This document shows positions 35,901-46,550 of a DNA stretch of 64,000 bases, in pieces. The translations under genes were made by a program, and so were the position numbers. The stretch lies in contig OW388296.1 in assembly GCA_936450465.1 (NCBI GenBank), positions 53,806,431 to 53,870,430 on the forward strand, given 5' to 3'. The stretch is from Gibbula magus. Taxonomy: Eukaryota; Mollusca; Gastropoda; Trochida; Trochidae. Each line of letters begins with the position of its first letter. Position 1 is the first letter of the stretch. The notes beneath the pieces are model-generated. The model was not told the origin of the DNA, searched no databases, and saw nothing but the letters and a program-made list of their open reading frames with translations.

Positions 35901-38900
35901 CTGTGGTGCTGTTCTCAAGGAACAAGATGATGTCACTGCTCCAACAAGGGATAGGGCAGGTGCTAGATCACTGTGGGGCAACTGATGAGGCAAGTAAACA
36001 TAGGCTTCTTTGTAAAAATATTTACAAAACTATCCTAACTTTTGATATTATTACTGTTATTTCATGTTTTCTCAAACATAACTTTGATGTTATAGGCAAT
36101 CTCAACAATGAACAAGTTGGGTTTATCGGTGGCAGCAAGAACAGTTTCGAGTCAACGGCAGCAACTTCAGGATGAACATGCTAAGGGAGTGAAAGAGATG
36201 TTCTGTAGTGTTGCAAGCAGTGCAGAAGACTCAAAAATAGGTATGTCACATTCAGTTGAAATCATTGGCGACAATATTGATATCACTAGGACACCTTCAC
36301 AAATGACAAAAGAGCACCGAACAAAGAGTTGGCACTGGTTTCTGCTGCTGGGTGTACAGAAAAGAGTTCTTTTTCCCCATCTTCCAGATGCAGGTCCAAG
36401 AGCTAACATCATGGACATTTCTAATGGAAATTTTGTCCCTGATCTGACTGATTGTGATGAACTGGAGAAAGATTATGTCCATCACATAATGCATATCATG
36501 GTGACCCATATCAAATGTCTCCAGAACATGAAATCATGCCTACCATCTCACATTGAACATCCATATGAAAATGAAACGGGTAAAAAATCTGTTTACACCG
36601 TTTTAGATTTGTTGGACAAGAGTGAGAACAAAACAGATGACATGATTTCAATTTTGGAACATATTCATGACAAATACATCCCTCACGCTGGTGACCCACC
36701 CACTGTTGTGCAAAAGAAAGTGTTTGGTGGAGATTGCCTGACGAATGAGAGGGCTTATTCAGCTCAGTTGGCTCTGCTGAATAGTCCCACTGATCACACT
36801 ATGCTGAAGGGAGTCATCCACCGCCCTGAGGGCTTACACAGAATGATGAACCTCTGTCTGGTATCAACTGTTGAGCATGCCAGTAGTAATTGTTCAAATG
36901 GTTGGTTCTGTAGTACTAATGTTTCCATTATTGAACAGTTTGCATGTACCAAATGTAAATTTCTGTTGATTTGTTTTGTTAATTTTGAATGCTGTTGATT
37001 TCTTTTGTTGATTTGAGTTCCTGATACACTTAAGAATCCAGAATTGAAGTAACTGATAATGCATGAGTAAATTGATTGACCCAATAAATCATTGACAAAC
37101 TTTAAGGATAATGCATGTCATCAGAATTAGCCTGTTGATTTTACTAAACATTTTATGTTACAGTTTCTTCAGTTATTTCATTACTGACACTTATTAGTTC
37201 CTTTTGTTGTTGATCATTCTCATTTTATCAATATATAATGACAAAATAAGTTAGGTATTATGGATGTTATAGAATTGAGTTTTTATCATTGCGCAGCATT
37301 GAATATATCTGAACATTCTTTTGTCCCTTTATGCATTTCCTGAAGTTCAGTAGGTTGTTTTGCCTTTGAACATCACTCATTTAATATACTCAGGCCTATT
37401 CACCCAGACTCAGAATTCACAGGAGTAAAGAATTAGTTTGTATTTGTGCACTTAGTCTAACAAGGTGTTGCAGCTCTTAAATGTAGATTACCATGGAAAT
37501 ACAATTTAAGTATTTCAGGCGGCAAGCGCAGTGGTTAGCGCGTTCGGCCTCGGATCAAGAGGTCTGAGGTTCGAATCCCCCCAGGGGCACAGAAACTTTG
37601 TCTGCAGTAGAGAACTGTTCTTCACGCAGTAAGGTTTGGGTGCAATGCTACACTGAATTTCAGCGTAGTACCACCCATGGTTCGCTAGTTCCAGTAGATG
37701 CTCCCAGGTTTCATCGCAAAGCATAGCCACATGGTGTTGCGGGCTTTCTCCCTGCCATACTAGCAGCTGCGAAAAAAGAGAAATACTCTTGAAAGCGCAG
37801 TTAAACACCAACTCACCTCACCTCAAGTATTTCAGTTAAATTCTGATGACAAATGATAAAATACTGTGGACTGGATTAAAAAAAAGATTTGCAACATTTG
37901 TTTCAGTTCATCTATCAACAATTTTACAAGTCATCTTCATGCAGAGATCCAGGAACTATGTATCAGCTGAGGAATGTCTTGAAGCGGGTAAACGTCCAAG
38001 GAGGAAAAGCCGTCATCGGAAACTACAGGTATAAGGGACGATTTGATTTATATTTAGCTATCCAGGCCTACAAGGCCTATGGAATGGCATAGTGGCAAAG
38101 CTTCAATTAATAAATTTATTTTTAATTATCAACTTATGAACTAGCTCTGGAGGTCTATAAGAACCATGGGCAATGGGGATTACAAATTATTGTAGACTGG
38201 ACCTAAAACTAAAAACTTCAAACAAGTTGACTACATCTGAATAATTACAGACTATAAAGCTGAAAATAGTTACCCTTCAGCCCCTAGCTGGAGCATTAGG
38301 AGCCAGATCTCAAACTCTTATCAGGCCATAATATCACTGAGTCAAAGCGATGTTGTGACGTCAGTCAGTCTATGACGTTGCGTTCTAATTGCAGTGATAG
38401 TGGATAGTCAACCTTAGCTTGAAATTTGTTTTCCAAAATTTAATGACTTTCAAACATATAGAACATTGACTTCATTGTAACCCTGAAACTTTCTTGGGAC
38501 ATACTCTTTTTTTTCATCCAAGAATAACATTATTTCATCTCTTGTAGAGCCCACTACTCTTTCCTGCAAGACTGCCTAGACGGCTATGTACTTGGAGCAT
38601 GTATGGAGCTGATGGGATTGGATGAGCTGGATGGGGAACCAACACAAGACCTCTCCATGCTTATGAATGATGACCTCAAGCTCAAGTTCCTCCAAAATAT
38701 GGCACAAGATATTATCAACAAATTTGTGAAACTGTCAGGTAAGTTTATAAAAATAGTTCATTACAGTAGTCATTGAAACTGCTTCCAGGTGTTGGAACTT
38801 TTAGGGAACGACTTGCAGAAGTGACTGACAGTGTCGATTAGTTGAACTGAATGAAACAGATCATCATTTTCATTATTCCTTTAAGTTTAGGGAGAAAGCA

Positions 38901-40006
38901 CACAACACCAGTGTGGTTATGCATTGCAGTAACATCTGTGATCAAAAGCTGGAACAGACAAACCTTTGGTGGCACTTCGCTTAAATACACTATTACATAG
39001 CACGTTACACCCAAACTTCATTGTAGAACATTTCTCTAAAGTAGACAAATTTGCCCAGACATGGGACATCTTAATCCCAAGCCAAATGTGCTAACCACTC
39101 TGCTATCCTGTGTCAGACTTTTGATTCGATAGTGATACACTTGACTATATCTTGCATACTTTTATTCCAGATGTGAAAGACATCACTGAAGCCACCGAAA
39201 ATCTGGACACTGCCAACAAAGTTATTGAGGAAAGATTTGACACAGACAAGGGCAGATATATTTGTGAATGTGGCAAATCCTACAAATCAAAAGGGTATTT
39301 TGAGAGACATGTGAAAAGTGCCCACACCGTTCCTCGTGAAGGTAACCAGCAAATCAGACCTGAGGACCACATTTCAACATGGAGATCTTCATTTATGAAA
39401 TGTGCACTGCTTCTGAGGGACACAAATGATGCTTACAAACAAGGAGACGGCAGCCGAATTGCAAGGAACGCAAAGTTTGAAATGCTCCTATGTGATGTTG
39501 GTCATCACACCAAGTATAAGCTGTGGCTCTTCAGATTCCAGGCATACATCTCTGCCATTCTTTCAGATCGCCAGGCCATGGAATACATGTGGAACTGCAC
39601 ATCCAACACAGGAGGCGGAGTTGGACAGAACATTCCTAATGACAACCTGGTGGAGATGACCGTCCATGCAGTGAAGAAGAAGATCCATCAGCAAGGAGCA
39701 AATGCCACTTATCGTAGTGCACAAAGTGCTGCACTCAGCATGAACACTCAAAAAGAGATCAAAGACAATCTCATGAGAGAAGTCAAGGCCAAAAAATCTG
39801 GAAAAACAAGGCCTTTAGTACAGAAATCTGAAGACATGAAGGCAATCATCGCTGAACTGAAAAGATCGGATGTGTTTAATCATGTGCCTGGGCGTTCCTT
39901 TGATGGGTTCCACAAATTCAAAGACGTCTTCTCAAGAGTCAAGAATGACCTTCTGTACAAATGGATTACTGACCAAAAGAAGAGAATTTCATTTGAACTG
40001 CTTTAA
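32985..40006 (+). CDS. Ten-exon zinc-finger/DUF6589 gene, 1008 residues
   Basis: Exons: 32985-33230, 33437-33533, 34180-34331, 34638-34731, 34894-34970, 35543-35989, 36096-36860, 37907-38028, 38548-38738, 39171-40006. Their lengths sum to 3027 nt, with every junction in phase and no internal stop. Start AAACATGG is an excellent context; an in-frame ATG at 32874 lies inside the hairpin repeat and is less likely. Residues 11-59 form a ZAD-like CX2C...CX2C module. Residues 115-220 are basic and low-complexity, probably a linker or nuclear signal. Residues about 223-700 match DUF6589, with conserved-looking GDNID (D430) and GGDCLT (D584) blocks. Residues 760-782 are a C2H2-like finger with unusual CX1C spacing. 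A nuclear, DNA-binding role is inferred. The paired acidic blocks could be a retained transposase-like core, making the gene active-transposon cargo or a domesticated one. Intron 6 is GC-AG. AATAAA lies at 40795. Confidence 0.88.
37519..37824 (+). mobile_element. tRNA-derived SINE in intron 7, with target duplication
   Basis: The head carries an A box (GCGCAGTGGTTAGCGCG) and a B box (GGTTCGAATCC). The body is about 220 bp and the tail is CTCACCTCACCT. The 11-bp direct repeat AAGTATTTCAG flanks it at 37508-37518 and 37825-37835. This is a young, complete insertion. Confidence 0.9.
38884..39118 (-). mobile_element. Older SINE of the same family in intron 9
   Basis: On the minus strand it is collinear with 37519-37824. 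It shares GCAGAGTGGTTAGCAC (A box), TTTGTCT...TAGAGAA, AGTTTGGGTG, TGTTCCAG, GCATAACCACA and TGTGCTTTCTCCCT. The B box is decayed and no target duplication is visible. Confidence 0.7.
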
Positions 40007-40048
40007 ATATTTACATCCAGGGAGAGAGAGTTTGTTCCAGTCATGACA

Positions 40049-40100
40049 GGGCCAACTTCCATCACTGGCTAATTTAAGCCTTGCCCCACTTCTTTAACTG
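40049..40100 (-). repeat. Partial hairpin-repeat copy behind the stop codon
   Basis: CTGGCTAATTTAAGCCTTGC and neighbouring bases match 32855-32890. It lies 43 nt after the TAA, so it would be in the 3' UTR. Confidence 0.5.
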
Positions 40101-41142
40101 TTCTGTGTATTACAGCACACTATCAAGTTCAGCTGCAGCATTTTACTGCACTGAAAGGATAAAGAATTGCTATTTAATTTTCTATTAAAGAGATTTCATA
40201 TTGTTGTCAACTATTCCTGTTACTATTGTATTATTTGTTATTTTCCCAAAGGTGATTCATTTTAGCCTATGGCATGGGCCGTTGTCTGTAAAATTTTACA
40301 CATTTTCGACTTCTCCATGCTGCACCCGGAACTGTTGGTAGAAATTTGATCATCTGATCATTAAACCTCCCCTCCCTTATGAGTGTGACAGACATTTCGC
40401 CTTAAACATTTAACTACTTCTTCCCTGAAGCCAATTGACATACAATTCCAAGCTGTAATTTCCAGTATAACCTGTTACTGATATTGTCTGTGTATACAAT
40501 TGTGTATACAGTTTTGATTGGGGAATCTGCCTCTAATTGGGGGAGGTTGGTTTTTCGAATTGCTGTTAATAATGTTTTAGGCTTTCTGTGCTCTTTTGAT
40601 GATGGTTGCGTGAGTGAACTTTAACAAACTTCTAATATAAACAAGTCAATAGAGGAAATACCTCAACTCAAACTTATTGCAAATGTCTGTATTTATTAAT
40701 TTTTTGGATTGACACAATGTGGTTTCTGAATTTGAATTTAAATTGGTGACTGTGCAGTGTATTTTTTTTACTTGTTAGTATTTACTTTTGAGATAATAAA
40801 TAATGTAATACCTGATGAGGCAAGGACTGATATGTTATACCTTAATATACATTAAATTGGGACTTTCATTGTGTCAGTTTGAAGAACTGCAAAGCTTTGT
40901 TGAACTGAATTTAAAGTATTTGTCAGACAATATTTCATGATCTACATTCCATATGAAGCAATTTATACTTTTCATGTGTAAGTGTTTGAAAAGTTTTTAT
41001 TCCAGAACATTGTAACTGAGAAATTAACATTAATCGGATTAAAGATATCTGGAAATGGATTTCCCAATTTCTAGGTGTTATAAATGTTGATAATGAAAAT
41101 ATGGCCAACAAACTGATATGCCAATTTTTATTTTTTTTATTG
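40101..41142. other. 3' UTR and downstream DNA; no further gene
   Basis: The nearest canonical AATAAA is at 40795-40800, which would give a 3' UTR of about 0.8 kb. No coding region is seen. Confidence 0.45.
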
Positions 41143-42503
41143 TCCCCCGCCGCAACGCGGAACGGGGGACTATGTATTCAGCGGCGTCCGTACGTACGTA
41201 CGTCACATTTCTTGTTTACGCGATATCTTATGAAGCGTTACATCCAAAGTCTTCAAATTTGGTTTCTGCCTACATTGTGGGAAGACGCAGACACCAGTCA
41301 CTTTTGGTGACCTTGGTCTTATTTTCAAGGTCACCACGACACTTTGACCACTTTTTGAACTCTTGTTTACGCGATATCTCATGAAGCGTTACATCCAAAG
41401 TCTTCAAATTTGGTTTCTGCCTACATTGTGGGAAGACGCAGACACCAGTCACTTTTGGTGACCTTGGCCTTATTTTCAAGGTCACCACGACACTTTCACC
41501 ACTTTTTGAACTCTTGTTTACGCGATATCTCATGAAGCGTTACATCCAAAGTCTTCAAATTTGGTTTCTGCCTACATTGTGGGAAGACGCAGACACCAGT
41601 CACTTTTGGTGACCTTGGCCTTATTTTCAAGGTCACCATGACACTTTCACCACTTTTTGAACTCTTGTTTACGCGATATCTCATGAAGCGTTGCATCCAA
41701 AGTCTTCAAATTTGGTTTCTGCCTACATTGTGGGAAGACGCAGACACCAGTCACTTTTGGTGACCTTGGCCTTATTTTCAAGGTCACCATGACACTTTCA
41801 CCACTTTTTGAACTCTTGTTTACGCGATATCTCATGAAGCGTTGCATCCAAAGTCTTCAAATTTGGTTTCTGCCTACATTGTGGGAAGACGCAGACACCA
41901 GTCACTTTTGGTGACCTTGGCCTTATTTTCAAGGTCACCACGACACTTTGACCACTCTTTGAACTCTTGTAAAGGCGATATCTCATGAAACATTGCATCC
42001 AAAGTCTTCAAATTAGTTTTCAGCCTACATTGGGGAAAGACACAGACACCAGTTTATTTTGGTGACCTTGACCTTATTTTCAAGGTCACCGCAACACTTT
42101 GAGCACTTTTCTAACTCTTGTTATCACCATTTATTATGACCGGTTGGACCAAATGTTTTCAAATTTGGTGTCAGTCTACATTGGAGGATGACGCAGACGC
42201 CAGTCGATTTGGTGACCTTGACCTTATTTTCAAGGTCACTACAACACTTTGACCACTTTTAGAACTCTTATTAACACGATATATCATGAACCAAAGTAGC
42301 TCCAATGATGTGTCTTACTAACTCAATGTCACCGGCGTCGTTTTGGTGACCTTGACCTTATTTTCAAGGTCACTACAACACTTTGACCACTTTTAGAACT
42401 CTTATTAACACGATATATCATGAACCAAAGTAGCTCCAATGATGTGTCTTACTAAATCAATGTCACCGGCGGGGGACATTGCCATGTTAGTGGCAAACAC
42501 TTG
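41143..42503 (+). mobile_element. Helentron-like element with internal 151-bp array
   Basis: Starts with a GC-rich palindrome (TCCCCCGCCGCAACGCGG) and ends in GGCGGGGGACATTGCC...AACACTTG. Between them lie about five near-identical 151-bp units (GCGATATCTCATGAAGCGTT ... GGTGACCTTGGCCTTATTTT) from 41210 to 41970, then progressively diverged units and a second array at 42240-42475. Neither end shows a target duplication. Termini match the 2.2-kb element. No transposase, so it is non-autonomous. Confidence 0.7.
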
Positions 42504-43248
42504 TTCTCTGTGTTTTAAAAGTGTTTAGCTCAACAGGCCTGAAAGGCCAGATGGGCTTATGGGTCGTCGTTCATAAACTTTTTACATTTTCCGAATTCCC
42601 CCACCCAGAACCGCTGCACCCTCAAAACTGAAATTCTAAAATATTTAGACAACTTTTCTCCAAAACCATTTGATATAGAAAGTTAAAATTTTGAAAATAA
42701 CATCTTAATAACATGTACACATAGTGTATTTGTGTTTTGAGCCATCCAGGGCCCATATCTTCCAAAATCTCTTAATACTAAGATAGTCGCAAGTCAGGGT
42801 TAATGTATGGTACTTGTGACTATCTTAAAGAGAGCTTTGAAAATATGGGTCAATCATTTTAACTTTTGTTTATATGATAAACTACCTAAGACTATGCACC
42901 AATGGCCGTTGTTTTAGATCTTCCCAAGTTCAATTTTAGATTATAAATCTTCCTGATGAGCTTCAGAGCCTCATGGGTCTATTTTACTAAAATGAATAAG
43001 ACTTGAAAACCATTTGTCAGAAATAATATGTATTTCAAATAACATTCCAAGCAATAAATTTATAGAACAAACATTTGACTCATTTTTGGTATTATGAACA
43101 GTTAATACCTCAGTTCACACAGTTTCCTTATGTAAGGTGTGGTTACACATTCTTGTATTATATTTATTCAGTGGTCCAATCTTCACTTTTTTGATCTACA
43201 AAGTGTTATTCTAAATCACTAAAAAACGCCAGTGAGGGCGCTGCAATC
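42504..43248. other. No gene; a fragment sharing the 14.1-kb array leader
   Basis: AGCTCAACAGGCCTGAAAGG at 42526 matches the start of the 14139-15130 array. The remainder shows nothing supportable. Confidence 0.45.
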
Positions 43249-43332
43249 AGCACAAGTTTAGTGGGGAAATACTGCAAGGCCTAAATTAGCCAGTTGGAGA
43301 CTGGCGCTAGTTAGGCTTTGCGTGGGAAGATG
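43249..43332 (+). repeat. 84-bp hairpin repeat, right inverted copy
   Basis: Perfect inverted copy of 32819-32902. The sequence outside the 84 bp is unrelated on both sides, which marks sharp boundaries. Confidence 0.9.
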
Positions 43333-43568
43333 CACTATGATGTACGGAGTCTACAATCGAAACTCCTTGCACGGATTTACGTTGGGGTGTCCTTTACCGC
43401 AGATGTTAAAGAAAGATGGCGGCCCCCACGTCGAGCCAAAGTGACGGTTTATATTTGATGTAATTATTTAACCCATTGACCAAATACAAACATATTTTGT
43501 GAGAAAATACCTGATAACTCAATCTTTTATGGGAAATAATTTTAAATTACGCTGGAATATTCCTTTAA

Positions 43569-44108
43569 GGATGTCCGCTCCTTCCTGTTGAACTTCAAAA
43601 ATGAAATACGATTAAGTAAAGATTTTTTCTCTTCTTTATTTACTTCATGATATTCTACGTCATCTACATACTTTTAAAAAACAAATGAAATAAAGAAAAT
43701 GTGACTTTAGAACCTCTAAAAAGTGCTTAAACAGCATAAATGGCCCTAAATTTGACTAAAAATGGGGATTTTCAGGTACATTTTGTGTCAAAGCTTAAAA
43801 AAACCCACACTACCATATATATTTTTTCATCAATTTCGGTAGGGTAACATGAACTTTGTAACATATCAAAAAAGAAAAAAAAGTTCAATTCTAGAAATGT
43901 AGTATTTTAAAGTTTTTAGCAGTTTTTTTTCTCATTTCCCCATAGACTCCCATGTTAAAACCCCACTATCTTACAGGCGTCATATCTCGAAAAAACCCAC
44001 ACTACCCCCTATTTTTTAATGCTGAATTTTCAATCATATACTTTGATCTTTTAAAAAATATAAGTTAGTAAAACAGTTTAATTCTATAAATTTGAGGAGC
44101 GAACATCC
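43569..44108. mobile_element. TTAA-flanked MITE
   Basis: The ends GGATGTCCGCTCCT and AGGAGCGAACATCC are inverted repeats, each preceded or followed by TTAA. TTAA duplication is typical of piggyBac and Kolobok elements; TA is also possible because TTAA contains it. The interior has two copies of AAAAAACCCACACTACC and no frame. A second element end (GCTGGAATATTCCTTTAA) abuts the left TTAA. Confidence 0.7.
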
Positions 44109-44346
44109 TTAAGGTCTCGACTAGGTCACTTTCCACTCTTGGATCCACGAATGCAGTCAATTAAAATTATGTATAGACATATCAAATGCAGAAAAGTATA
44201 CTGTTTGCTCTTAACAATGTGAAATAATACTGTTTTGTTTCATTTGATGACAATCATGTATTCAGCTGGTTAAACGTGACTGAATGAAATATTGTTTGAT
44301 GAAAACAACATTAGAATACGTAGGTTTAAGGGGAAATCTAAATTAC

Positions 44347-44571
44347 CTTAGAATAGTTTAATCTGGTGACGTCAGAAGGCAAGTTGGTCAACTCTCCATA
44401 CCCACTGGTTAGCATGCACTTCATCAGAGGGACCTGATACCCACAGAGATCTGATCCGACAGTACGGCAGCATTGCCACCTGCATAGTTCTGGACCAGTG
44501 GGTTGTTGGATCCAACAGAACACGTGTCCATACCAGAGTTGGAACAAGACGATAAGGACAACTACTTGCAT
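44347..44571 (-). CDS. Signal-peptide exon with Cys-rich, LRR-N-like segment (copy A)
   Basis: The exon starts at the ATG at 44571 and ends with AAG|GTAATT after exactly 75 codons. Residues 1-20 form a hydrophobic signal peptide (VVVLIVLFQLW). Six cysteines follow at 19, 30, 34, 35, 43 and 52, then a stretch like an LRR N-cap (LTNLPSDVTRLNY, 61-73). It differs from the 55.8-kb copy at six residues. No downstream exon of matching phase was recognised: the next 240 bp lead into a MITE. It is either the first exon of a gene with long introns or an orphan exon left by duplication. Secretion is inferred from the signal peptide. Confidence 0.6.
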
Positions 44572-44837
44572 GCTGGTCTGGCGGGTTGACCTTCACAGAG
44601 TTCCCTGTACACTTACCTTTAGTATATCAAATTGAAAGTTTTAGAAAATGACAATGAGTTCCGAAACTGGAAAAGGATTAGCTTTGAACTCTTCTTTTCA
44701 GACTGAATTTGATAAACTTGATGTTTTCTTCATTTGGACATGGTTCTGAACGACAGACAAATTCAGTTATAATTTGCAGTTGTAATTTTCTTTGTTCACC
44801 AATTAAAATAAATTGTAATTCACCTTATTCTGATATA

Positions 44838-46134
44838 CGAGGGGCGTTCAATAAGTGTTGCAACTTCAATATAAAACCAACTCGCGTAGTAAATTTTTTA
44901 CTTTTATTTTTCAATATAGTTACCCTTCACCTCAATACACTTATTCCATTTCTCTTTAAGACTTTTGATGCCGCTTTTGTAGAAGTCTTCCGTTTGCCCC
45001 CCTAACCACGCCTATGTGGCAGCTTTGACGTCTTCGTCATCCCGGAAGTGCCTTCCACGTAGGGCGGATTTCAGGTTTCTGAACAGGAAGTAGTCAATGG
45101 GGGCTAGGTCTGGGCTGTAGGGTGGGTGGTTAAGCTGTTCGAATCCACAATCACGTATAGCGGCCTGTGCAACTCTTGACTTGTGGACTGGAGCGTTGTC
45201 ATGCAAAATCAGAACACCACGTGTCAACATTCCACGGCGTTTCTGTCGAATTGTCTTTCGCAATTCTTGCATTAGGTTGGCATAATATTGACCATTCATT
45301 GTAGTTTTGGTTGGCAAGTAATCAATTAATAATATGCCTTTTGCATCCCAAAAGATTGTCGCCATAACCTTGCCAGCTGATGGTTGAGTGCGAAACTTCA
45401 GGGGAGGCGGTGAACTCGGGTGCTTCCATTGCTTGGATTCCAGTTTAGTTTCCGGGTCCCAGTGGTGGATCCAGGTTTCGTCACCTGTCACCAGACGAGA
45501 CAAAACCCTGGCTTCATCCGCATTAAACCGATCCAGGAGCTCCATGCAACTTTCGGTTCTTTTCTGGCGATCTTGTGCTGTGAGGTTTCTGGGTACCCAT
45601 CTTGCAGATACCTTGGACATACCAAGATGGTCATTAATTATTTTTTCAACACTTCCAACTGATATCTGGAATTCCAAAGACAGTTCAGAAACTTTAACAC
45701 GGCGGTCAGCTAAAATTCGTCTTTCGATAGCGGCAATAACTTCCGGTCGGGTGACTTCAGATGGCCTGCCTGACCGTGGGTCATCGTCTAAGGACTCCCT
45801 GCCCCGCTTTAACTGAAGAGACCAGCGACAAACTGTTGAAAAGTTAGGAGCATACTTTACCCATCACATTGCACATACGATTATGTATTTATGTAGCTTT
45901 GCATCCCTCTTTAGTAAGGAACTTGATCACAGCGCGTTGTTCATGTTTGAGAGAATCCATGATTATGGAGACCCCTAGGTCAGCGCAGCTATTATATCTA
46001 AATAATTGTTATGTCTAGAAATTGTTTTGACATGTGTCAATGTTATGTTTTGACTATAGTAACACCTGCTATAAGCTGACACTGTTTATGTAAACACCAA
46101 TGCCCCGCTTGCAACACTTATTGAACGCCCCTCG
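44838..46134 (-). mobile_element. mariner transposon
   Basis: 1297 bp with inverted ends CGAGGGGCGTTCAATAAGTG and its complement at 46108-46134. The TA dinucleotide lies outside both ends. Contains a damaged transposase on the minus strand. It sits between the signal-peptide exon (44.35-44.57) and the 46.3-kb segment, which are neighbours without it in the 55.8-56.7 kb duplicate. Confidence 0.95.
44904..45960 (-). pseudogene. Inactivated mariner transposase
   Basis: The start ATG is at 45958-45960 (MDSLKHEQRAVIKF) and the natural end is probably the TAA at 44904-44906. A TAA appears after about 23 codons, further stops and a frame change follow, and 45677-45012 is open again. That open part has all three catalytic aspartate blocks of the DD34D type: VTGDETWIHHWDP, LHDNAPVHKS and YSPDLAPIDYFLF. 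A TAG at 45012 interrupts the last 35 or so residues. The helix-turn-helix region is broken, so this copy cannot make an active enzyme. Its intact inverted repeats could still be moved in trans. Confidence 0.92.
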
Positions 46135-46299
46135 TACATTCAAGTTTATGAATGTATGTATGTTAATTCGTCATTTGTAGAAATGATTTGAATTCTATAT
46201 GATTGAATTAAACTTTGCCATATTTCATGTACAAGACAAACCATAGATATTATTGTAAAACCGTTTAACTACTTAAATAGTAATTATCAAGCTGTTTTT

Positions 46300-46550
46300 A
46301 TGAACATTCCCTACTGTGGAGCAGAAATTTTACATCTTACCTTGTGCGAATGGCTCGAATCAGCTAGTAGCAATTTCATTACATCTGGAAAAGACTTACA
46401 CCTACATGTCAACTTATGTCTACACATTCTATGCAAAGTGGCTTTATCATGGGCTATATCATATATCATACCCTTGAGTGTCATAGAATGTGACATTTAT
46501 CACTAACTGTGTATTTCAATGTTCCGCGATGCAATCAAATTCCATAGATA
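46300..46550. repeat. Segmental duplicate of 56450-56665
   Basis: Matches 56450-56665 in order and orientation: ACATCTTACCT, CATGCAAAG, GCTTTATCAT and TGCAATC-like blocks. With the signal-peptide exon at 44.35-44.6 kb it forms one duplicated block, now split by the mariner. Confidence 0.65.

Noticed and set aside
35555..36175. Single 206-residue frame as the true exon
   Set aside because: It reads through the 106-bp GC-AG intron; after splicing the frame continues into the long exon 7 with DUF6589 similarity.
36167..37084. Minus-strand frames under exon 7
   Set aside because: Antisense shadows of the DUF6589 exon.
37515..37811. 98-residue minus-strand frame
   Set aside because: Lies entirely within the SINE and its tRNA-like head.
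41270..41998. Repeated 66-88-residue minus-strand frames
   Set aside because: They come from the 151-bp tandem unit and shift with it.
45388..45816. Plus-strand frames opposite the mariner
   Set aside because: Antisense shadows of the transposase.
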